Positions 58,763-64,000 of a stretch of 64,000 nt of DNA are shown here, in pieces. The stretch's first letter is position 1, and every line of letters starts with the position of its first letter. A program made the position numbers and the translations under genes. The stretch spans positions 1 through 64,000 of the forward strand of contig CAJUTC010000010.1 in NCBI GenBank assembly GCA_910589195.1, written 5' to 3'. This DNA comes from an uncultured Lachnospiraceae bacterium. Lineage in GTDB: Bacteria > Bacillota > Clostridia > Lachnospirales > Lachnospiraceae. Below the pieces are notes generated by a model. It was given only the letters and a program-made list of their open reading frames with translations, was not told the DNA's origin and did not search any database.

Positions 58763-59276
58763 GGGTATTGATTCCTCTCTTTATTTTTAGCATTCACATA
58801 TGTTTGAACATTTATTTCTGCCAGACAGCAATAAAGTAAATAGTAACCGTTTCAACAGCGTGCTGGGGGGCCGCAAACTGGTTTTTCAACAGCCAGCTTG
58901 TAAAAAAATGTGAAACCTTCCGTTACAGGTAACAATAGTTGCTTACAGATAGCTTAACATAAAATACATCAGAAAGGAATTGGATATAATATATAAAAAA
59001 TTATTAAAAACATATACAATATAGCTAATTGACATATGAATAATACAATGGTATGATGAATTTACAAATTTAAACGTGCATGTTTGCTTAATAAAAACAA
59101 AATGCAAACGTTTTTAAATAGCAAATATGCATAATTTTCAAAAAATAAATGCAAACCTTTGCAACTTGTGAAACAATTAACATTGAGCGGATAAAACCAA
59201 TCATTGCCATTTGCTTAATTTGTTGGTTCAACAGCAAGTTGGAAAAAGGCGCACAAAAAAGAAAGGGAGAAGCATT
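58763..59276. promoter_or_regulatory. divergent regulatory region between GH105 and the ABC operon
   Basis: 514 bases, no gene. On the plus strand TTGACA (59029-59034), 16 bases, TATGAT (59051-59056) is a good promoter for the ABC operon, leaving a leader of about 210 bases. TTCAACAGC occurs three times (58851, 58885, 59227). The TGCAAACSTTT operator-like repeats at 59081-59162 are listed separately. No strong promoter was picked for GH105 on the minus strand. Confidence 0.6.
59081..59162 (+). promoter_or_regulatory. cluster of LacI-like operator half-sites
   Basis: TGCAAACCTTTGCA (59149-59162) is a perfect inverted repeat with a CC centre. ATGCAAACGTTTTTA (59101-59115) is a close relative that also resembles a cre site, and GTTTGC (59081-59086) is an additional half-site. 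They lie downstream of the -10 in the leader, suited to a LacI/CcpA-type repressor. Confidence 0.5.
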
Positions 59277-60641
59277 ATGAGAAAGAACATCAAAAAAGCA
59301 ACATCATTGGCGTTAGTAATGGTTATGGCAGCTTCTTTAGCAGCCTGTGGCAAAAGCTCCGGTACTGGTGACGCAGGCGGATCTGGTGATTCCAAAACTT
59401 CTGAAGGCGGATCTGGTGATTCGGCGGGAGGCGATGTAACCTTACGGTTTTCCTGGTGGGGAGGCGATTCCAGACATGAGGCGACAGAAAAAGCGATTGC
59501 CGCATTTGAGGCCAAGAACCCCAATATCCATGTGGAACCAGAGTATGGAGCATGGTCTGGCTGGGAAGAGAAGCAGTCCATGAATATAATTGGAGGAAAC
59601 GCAGCCGATGTAATGCAGATTAACTGGAACTGGATTGATTCCTACAGCCAGGGCGGTACTACTTTCGCAGATCTTCATCAATATGAAGACACTTTGGATT
59701 TGAGCCAGTTTCCGGCAGAATCCCTTGCCCAGTGTGAAGTGGATGGTAAACTGATGGCGGTTCCGGTTGCCATTACGGGGCGTGTGTTCTACTGGAATAA
59801 AACCACGTTTGATGAAATCGGAGTGGATTTGCCTACGGATGAAGCTTCCCTGCGGGCAGCAGGCCAGGCATTTGCGGCATATGACGCAGATTATTATCCT
59901 CTGGCTTTAGGGGAATATGATCGGATGATTTTCCTGGTATATTACTTAGAGTCTAAGTATGGTAAGGCCTGGGTAGAAGGCGGCCAGATCCAATACAGCG
60001 AAGCGGAAATTCAGGAAGGGCTTGATTTTATAACCAGCTTGGAGCAGGATCATGTAATTCCTACCCTGTCTGTTATCGCGGGAGATATGGCAGATTCTCT
60101 GGATAAGAACGCTAAGTGGATTGATGGCAAGTACGCCGGGATTTTAGAGTGGGATTCTTCTGCTTCCAAATTCCGTCAGGCCATTGTAGAAAGTACCAAC
60201 AAACCAAATCAGGAGTTTGTAATTGGCGAGTTTTTAAAGTTTGGGGATCATGACGGTGGATTTACAAAGATTTCCATGGGATTGGCAGTGGCGGCAAATT
60301 CCCAGCATCCAAAGGAAGCCGCTATGTTAATTGAATTCCTTTTAAATGATGCTGAGGGCGTAGAGATTTGTGGGACAGAAAGAGGAATTCCATGTTCTCA
60401 GGCAGCATTAAAGGTTATGGATGAGAAGAGCTTAGGAGACGCATTAGTAAAAGAAGCAAATGCGAAAGTAGTTAGCTTTTCCAAGTTCCCGCTGGATCCC
60501 AAATTTGAGCATAATGACTTAAAGGCAAATCCAGACGGTGTATATTATAAGGTATTTGGCAAGCTGAGCGCTGGGGAGATTGATTCCGCTACAGCAGCAT
60601 CTGATTTGGTGAAAGGGATTAATGAGTGTATGGGAAATTAA
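59277..60641 (+). CDS. ABC sugar importer, solute-binding lipoprotein (pectin locus)
   Basis: 454 residues from ATG 59277 (GGGAGAAGC upstream). Signal peptide with lipobox LAAC, then a Gly/Ser-rich linker (25-50) and a type 1 solute-binding domain: LRFSWWGGDSRHEATEKAIAAFEAKNPNIHVEPEYG is the usual start, and VPVAITGRVFYWNKTTFDEIGVDLPTDEASL the hinge side. Family similarity is to CUT1 proteins for pectin-derived oligosaccharides. It begins the operon divergent from GH105. The permeases follow after a small orphan gene. Confidence 0.92.
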   Translation: MRKNIKKATSLALVMVMAASLAACGKSSGTGDAGGSGDSKTSEGGSGDSAGGDVTLRFSWWGGDSRHEATEKAIAAFEAKNPNIHVEPEYGAWSGWEEKQSMNIIGGNAADVMQINWNWIDSYSQGGTTFADLHQYEDTLDLSQFPAESLAQCEVDGKLMAVPVAITGRVFYWNKTTFDEIGVDLPTDEASLRAAGQAFAAYDADYYPLALGEYDRMIFLVYYLESKYGKAWVEGGQIQYSEAEIQEGLDFITSLEQDHVIPTLSVIAGDMADSLDKNAKWIDGKYAGILEWDSSASKFRQAIVESTNKPNQEFVIGEFLKFGDHDGGFTKISMGLAVAANSQHPKEAAMLIEFLLNDAEGVEICGTERGIPCSQAALKVMDEKSLGDALVKEANAKVVSFSKFPLDPKFEHNDLKANPDGVYYKVFGKLSAGEIDSATAASDLVKGINECMGN

Positions 60642-60711
60642 TCCTTGGCAGAACAAAAGGGGGACAATAAAAAGAATCCTGTAGCTCAATACCTCCAGGG
60701 GGGAATTTGCT

Positions 60712-61089
60712 ATGAATGAATTATCCAACAAGCCATTGGCCCGGATTCCGGACTTTACAAAGGATGATACGAAATCAGGTGGCAAGGCGCATTACGGTCA
60801 GATTGTGGCCAGGTTTCAGGAGGAAGATTGTTCAAAGCTTGAGAATCTGGTGCATCTGATTGATACCATCGATCAGATGTCACCAGAGATTTATGAGCAT
60901 TACAGAAGCCTTCAGGATTTATTCCGGGAGCATATCCAGAGGCTTTTGGAATCCATTCGCCGTCCTGACGGCAGCTATCAGGCGGGAACGGATCTAGAAC
61001 TGGAGCAGCTTACATACTGTATTGAAAAGGCCTGTGCAGATCATACGCTGCTGCGGGAAAAGTACCAAAATTTACGTATTATAAGATAG
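60712..61089 (+). CDS. 125-residue orphan protein inside the ABC operon
   Basis: I do not recognise it. 125 residues, ATG 60712 behind AGGGGGGAA. Soluble, no signal peptide or membrane helix. The body (about 40-125) is predicted helical from its heptad-like pattern: LENLVHLIDTIDQMSPEIYEHYRSLQDLFREHIQRLLESIRR, followed by LEQLTYCIEKACADHTLLREKYQNLRIIR. Two cysteines are in the C-terminal part. It lies 70 bases after the binding protein and 10 before permease 1, with a strong ribosome site, so it is very likely translated along with the importer. A regulator or assembly partner is possible, but nothing in the sequence proves it. Confidence 0.75.
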   Translation: MNELSNKPLARIPDFTKDDTKSGGKAHYGQIVARFQEEDCSKLENLVHLIDTIDQMSPEIYEHYRSLQDLFREHIQRLLESIRRPDGSYQAGTDLELEQLTYCIEKACADHTLLREKYQNLRIIR

Positions 61090-61099
61090 GAGGTAATGT

Positions 61100-62002
61100 A
61101 TGAATAAGAAAAGCGGGTTCTCAAAATTTCTCTCAGAGAATATCGGATTCCTTTATATTGTTCCCTGGTTAATCGGATTCCTGTTATTTAAAGTGTATCC
61201 GTTTGGCTCTTCGCTGATTTACAGTTTTACCAATTATGATTTGTTTAATGGAATCAGCAAGTCCGGAATCATGAATTATCAAACCATTTTTACGGATAGT
61301 GATATTCTCCGCGCGTTTGGGGTAACGTTTAAGTATGCGCTGTTTGATGTACCGTTAAAGTTGGCATTCGCGTTATTTATCGCGTATATCCTGAACTTTA
61401 AACTAAAAGGGGTAAACTTCTTCCGTACTGCATACTATATTCCATCGATTTTAGGCGGCTCAATCGCAATCGCAATCCTTTGGAGGGCAGTATTTAATAC
61501 GGACGGTTTGATTAACGCAGTCGTTAAAGCATTAGGCGGCAATCCAATTAACTGGATGGCAAGCGCAAACGGGGCATTGTTTGTAATCGTACTTCTCCGT
61601 GTATGGCAGTTTGGATCTGCCATGGTAATTTTCCTTGCGGCGTTAAAAGGGGTATCTCAGGATCTTTACGAAGCCGCGTCCATTGACGGCGCGGGAAAAT
61701 GGACCCAATTTTTCAAAATTACAGTTCCCCTTATTACACCGATTATTTTCTACAATTTAATTACCCAGCTTTGCCAGGCGTTCCAGGAATTTAATGGACC
61801 TTTCTTAGTAACCAAAGGCGGCCCCAATGGAGCAACTACTTTGATTTCTGTTTTAATTTATAATAACGCGTTCCTTCGCCATAAAATGGGTATGGCATGT
61901 GCCCAGGCTTGGGTTCTGTTTATTATTGTAGGCGTTATGACGGCAATTGCGTTTGTAAGCCAGAAAAAGTGGGTGTATTATTCCGATGAAGATGGGAGGT
62001 AG
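61100..62002 (+). CDS. ABC sugar importer, permease 1 (pectin locus)
   Basis: 300 residues behind AGGAGG. MalF-like CUT1 permease with six membrane helices (first: IGFLYIVPWLIGFLLFKVYPFGSSLIYSFTNYDLF). The EAA loop reads YEAASIDGAGKWTQFFKITVPLITP. It resembles YtcP/YteP-type and LplB-type subunits of oligogalacturonide importers. Five bases separate it from permease 2. The matching ATPase is not in the window. Confidence 0.92.
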   Translation: MNKKSGFSKFLSENIGFLYIVPWLIGFLLFKVYPFGSSLIYSFTNYDLFNGISKSGIMNYQTIFTDSDILRAFGVTFKYALFDVPLKLAFALFIAYILNFKLKGVNFFRTAYYIPSILGGSIAIAILWRAVFNTDGLINAVVKALGGNPINWMASANGALFVIVLLRVWQFGSAMVIFLAALKGVSQDLYEAASIDGAGKWTQFFKITVPLITPIIFYNLITQLCQAFQEFNGPFLVTKGGPNGATTLISVLIYNNAFLRHKMGMACAQAWVLFIIVGVMTAIAFVSQKKWVYYSDEDGR

Positions 62003-62007
62003 ATGGT

Positions 62008-62859
62008 ATGACAAGAGAACAGAGAAGGCAAATTAGTACAGTTGTCCGCTACACGCTGCTGGTCGCAGTCGGTATTATTATGGTATACCCCTTGATTTGG
62101 ATGGTAGGCGCTACGTTTAAAACAAATTCGGAAATTTTCACCAGCGCATGGTTCTGGCCGAAGAATCCGGTATTTGACGGTTATAACGAGGCATTTAAAA
62201 GCTATGGAGGCAAGATTAATCTGCTTACTTCTATGCTCAATACGTATAAGATTGTAATTCCCAAAGTAATCTTTACGATCATTTCGGCAACAGTTACGGC
62301 TTACGGATTTTCCAGATTTGATTTTAAGGGAAAAGGCATATGGTTTGGCTTAATGCTTTCCACCTTGTTCCTGCCTCAGGTTGTGTTAAACGCGCCTCAG
62401 TATATTATGTTTAACGGCTGGGGATGGACCAATTCCTATAAACCGTTGATCATTCCATCCCTGTTTGCGGCAGATACCTACTTTGTATTTATGCTGGTAC
62501 AGTTTTTAAGAGGAATTCCCAAGGAATTAGAGGAAGCGGCAAAGATTGACGGATGTAATTCTTTAAAAACTTTGTGGTATGTAATTGTTCCTATGTTAAA
62601 ACCTTCACTGGTTTCCTGTGCGCTTTTCCAGTTTATGTGGACATCGAATGACTTTATGGGACCATTGATTTACATCGCTGACATGCCCAAGTATACCAAC
62701 TCTATTTACCTGCGCATGTCCATGGACGGAGATACCGGCTTTCAGTGGAACCGTATCTTGGCTATGTCCCTGATTTCCATCATTCCATCATTGGTGGTAT
62801 TCTTCCTGGCACAGGATTCCTTTATTGACGGAATCGCGGCAGGCGGCGTAAAAGGTTAA
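62008..62859 (+). CDS. ABC sugar importer, permease 2 (pectin locus)
   Basis: 283 residues behind GGGAGG. MalG-like permease with six membrane helices; the EAA loop is EEAAKIDGCNSLKTLWYVIVPMLKP and the end is GIAAGGVKG, typical for this subunit. It completes the transporter of the pectin locus; a large terminator at 63047 ends the operon. Confidence 0.92.
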   Translation: MTREQRRQISTVVRYTLLVAVGIIMVYPLIWMVGATFKTNSEIFTSAWFWPKNPVFDGYNEAFKSYGGKINLLTSMLNTYKIVIPKVIFTIISATVTAYGFSRFDFKGKGIWFGLMLSTLFLPQVVLNAPQYIMFNGWGWTNSYKPLIIPSLFAADTYFVFMLVQFLRGIPKELEEAAKIDGCNSLKTLWYVIVPMLKPSLVSCALFQFMWTSNDFMGPLIYIADMPKYTNSIYLRMSMDGDTGFQWNRILAMSLISIIPSLVVFFLAQDSFIDGIAAGGVKG

Positions 62860-63046
62860 TGATTTCTATGATACCAGGGTTAAAAGGTGGAAAATCCTTT
62901 TGCAAGCTGGCTAAAGACCTTTTGACACCAACATCTTTATATTTTTACATCATAAGGCAAGACGTGACCAAATAGAACGTGTTCCGCACAGTTCAGGCCT
63001 TGTGTTTTCGGAACGCGAACCGTTTCCTGTATCTGGAAGTAATTTG
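62860..63046. other. start of the 536-base gap between permease 2 and GH28
   Basis: Holds copy 2 of the TTTTGACACCAAC motif (62914-62950). Open frames on both strands between 62937 and 63200 overlap the terminator hairpin and show no ribosome site, so they are not called. Confidence 0.5.
62914..62950 (+). repeat. intergenic repeat motif, copy 2
   Basis: Matches 55459-55496 over about 25 bases with two differences, including TTTTGACACCAAC, then diverges within a T/A-rich end. Also placed shortly after a stop codon. Confidence 0.6.
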
Positions 63047-63129
63047 GAAGGCGGCGGCGAAATATGAGATGGAATGGCTTTGCCAACAGGCAGCCATAAG
63101 CCAAATTCATATTTTGTCGCCGCCTTTTT
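63047..63129 (+). terminator. large terminator of the pectin ABC operon
   Basis: AAGGCGGCGGCGAAATATGA pairs with a right arm (TTCATATTTTGTCGCC plus GCCTT, 63106-63125), followed by TTTT. The loop folds further (GGCTT/AAGCC). Strong. Confidence 0.8.
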
Positions 63130-63347
63130 CCAATCAAGCAGGGCGGAACCTTGCTGCCTGCCAGGAAGGGCGTACGTTTGGAAGGCTTGTTACAAATTAA
63201 ACAGGTGCGTCGGTGAGCCGCACTGACGGAATAGGGAAAGATGACGCAAAGTAAGACGCACAGATGACAGAAAGAAATGTTTTAACCCACGTTAGTAAAT
63301 TTTGATAGGAGAGCTATTATTTTTTTAGAGGTTTGTCAGATTTAGTA

Positions 63348-63376
63348 TTGAATAACAGGTTTTCATGGATTAGAAT
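63348..63376 (+). promoter_or_regulatory. possible SigmaA promoter of the GH28 gene
   Basis: TTGAAT (63348-63353), 17 bases, TAGAAT (63371-63376), 20 bases before the start codon, which is close. Between the terminator and here a GTGCGTC/GACGCAC inverted repeat (about 63204-63262) is the only other structure seen. Confidence 0.45.
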
Positions 63377-63395
63377 ATAGACAGAGGTTATAAAA

Positions 63396-64000
63396 ATGAA
63401 ATTAAATGTGATTTTTAGGAATGCCCGGTGTGCCGTTTTGGAATGTGCGGACGGCAGCATATTTTATCTGGATCAGCCAGCAGAGGTCTTTGTAAACGGG
63501 GAAAAGAAATTTGATACGGATCATGTGATTTTCAGCTTGTACGGTCTGGCTCCTCAGACCATGTACCATGTGGAATTAAAAAGGGACGGGAGCTTGTTAG
63601 GCGAAGCGCTGTTTACTACGGAATATGAATTTGTTACATTAAACGTAAACCAGTTTGGAGCAAAAGGGGACGGTGTAAGCGATGACACCCACTTTATTCA
63701 GGCAGCTATTATGGCCTGCCCCAAAAACAGCCGTGTATTAATTCCGAAGGGAACGTATCGAATTACGTCGCTGTTTTTAAAAGATGATTTGAACCTTGAG
63801 CTGGAATCTGGAGCCACGCTTTTAGCCTATACGGATCGGGAGCGGTTCCCGGTGTTTCCACCATTGGTGCAAAGCTATGATGAAAGGGGGGAATACATTC
63901 TGGGAACCTGGGAGGGGAATCCCCTTCCTATGTTTTCCGGAATTATTACTGGTATAAATGTTAAAAATGTGGTAATCTATGGGGGCGGAATATTAGACGG
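63396..64000 (+). CDS. GH28 polygalacturonase-like glycoside hydrolase, 3' end beyond window
   Basis: 201 codons are present and open to the window end. ATG 63396 behind GAGG. After a small beta-sandwich lead (about 1-80, FVNGEKKFDTDHVIFSLYGLAPQTMYHVELKRDG), the GH28 right-handed beta-helix begins: LNVNQFGAKGDGVSDDTHFIQAAIMACPKNSRVLIPKGTYRI, LELESGATLLAYTDRERFP and the coil NVKNVVIYGGGILDG. The catalytic Asp motifs (NTD, DD) lie beyond the edge. No signal peptide, so this form probably acts inside the cell on imported oligogalacturonides, together with GH105 and the ABC importer. Confidence 0.9.
   Translation, partial: MKLNVIFRNARCAVLECADGSIFYLDQPAEVFVNGEKKFDTDHVIFSLYGLAPQTMYHVELKRDGSLLGEALFTTEYEFVTLNVNQFGAKGDGVSDDTHFIQAAIMACPKNSRVLIPKGTYRITSLFLKDDLNLELESGATLLAYTDRERFPVFPPLVQSYDERGEYILGTWEGNPLPMFSGIITGINVKNVVIYGGGILD

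Noticed and set aside
58840..58860. cre-like site (GTTGAAACGGTTAC on the minus strand)
   Set aside because: The spacing between TGAAA and CGG is one base short of the CcpA consensus.
62937..63200. Open frames on both strands after the pectin permease
   Set aside because: They run across a long terminator hairpin, which explains the mirrored frames; no ribosome site.
1..64000. CRISPR arrays, prophage, rRNA or tRNA genes
   Set aside because: No spaced repeat array, phage structural genes or recognisable RNA gene signature was seen in the window.

Overview
The window looks like a chromosomal segment of a spore-forming, low-to-mid GC Gram-positive of the class Clostridia, most likely a Lachnospiraceae member from a plant-fibre-rich habitat such as the gut. 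Support: a full set of engulfment-stage sporulation genes (spoIIIAA-AH, spoIIM, spoIVB, spo0A), frequent TTG/GTG starts behind strong AAGGAGG-type ribosome sites, a Gram-positive LexA (DinR-type) box before recA, Spo0A boxes, and several fibre-derived sugar systems. No rRNA, tRNA, CRISPR array, insertion sequence or phage gene was seen. Genus is inference.

Layout. (1) 1-4586: a nucleoside phosphorylase whose start lies one base outside the window, a repeat-containing tail-anchored protein of unknown role on the minus strand, and a DUF1266 lipoprotein. (2) 4652-9735: a SigmaE-like promoter and spoIIIAA to spoIIIAG. (3) 9737-28239: an accessory sugar region that separates spoIIIAG from spoIIIAH. 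It holds an AraC regulator, two GH94 phosphorylases, a CUT1 ABC importer (binding protein and two permeases), a domain-swapped GH3 beta-glucosidase, a GntR/FCD regulator, a TRAP transporter, a YiaK/DlgD-type diketogulonate reductase and a zinc alcohol dehydrogenase. (4) 28355-43759: the conserved spoIIIAH, asp23, nusB, xseA, xseB, ispA, dxs, tlyA, nadK, argR, recN, spoIVB series, interrupted between asp23 and nusB by an ECF sigma factor, a membrane anti-sigma-like protein and a von Willebrand A lipoprotein. (5) 43930-47215: a flavoprotein and an AbgB-like amidohydrolase lie between spoIVB and spo0A. (6) 47307-57342: glgA, an HD hydrolase, a DUF212 protein, recA-recX, rny, proC, a Nudix hydrolase, spoIIM and xerD. 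(7) 57557-64000: a pectin/rhamnogalacturonan locus with a GH105 hydrolase diverging from an ABC importer, an orphan 125-residue protein inside that operon, and the start of a GH28 polygalacturonase cut by the window end.

How it fits together. The backbone is the classic sporulation/isoprenoid/recombination neighbourhood conserved from Bacillus to Clostridia; accB, accC and folD, present at this place in Bacillus subtilis, are absent. Three accessory insertions have landed between genes that are normally adjacent, and the largest splits the spoIIIA operon itself, so that spoIIIAH must be expressed separately (a SigmaE-like promoter candidate is present). Both ABC importers lack an ATPase gene and probably share an MsmX/UgpC-type subunit encoded elsewhere. 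Both sugar loci import oligosaccharides and finish their breakdown in the cytoplasm, one by phosphorolysis and the other by unsaturated-uronide hydrolysis.
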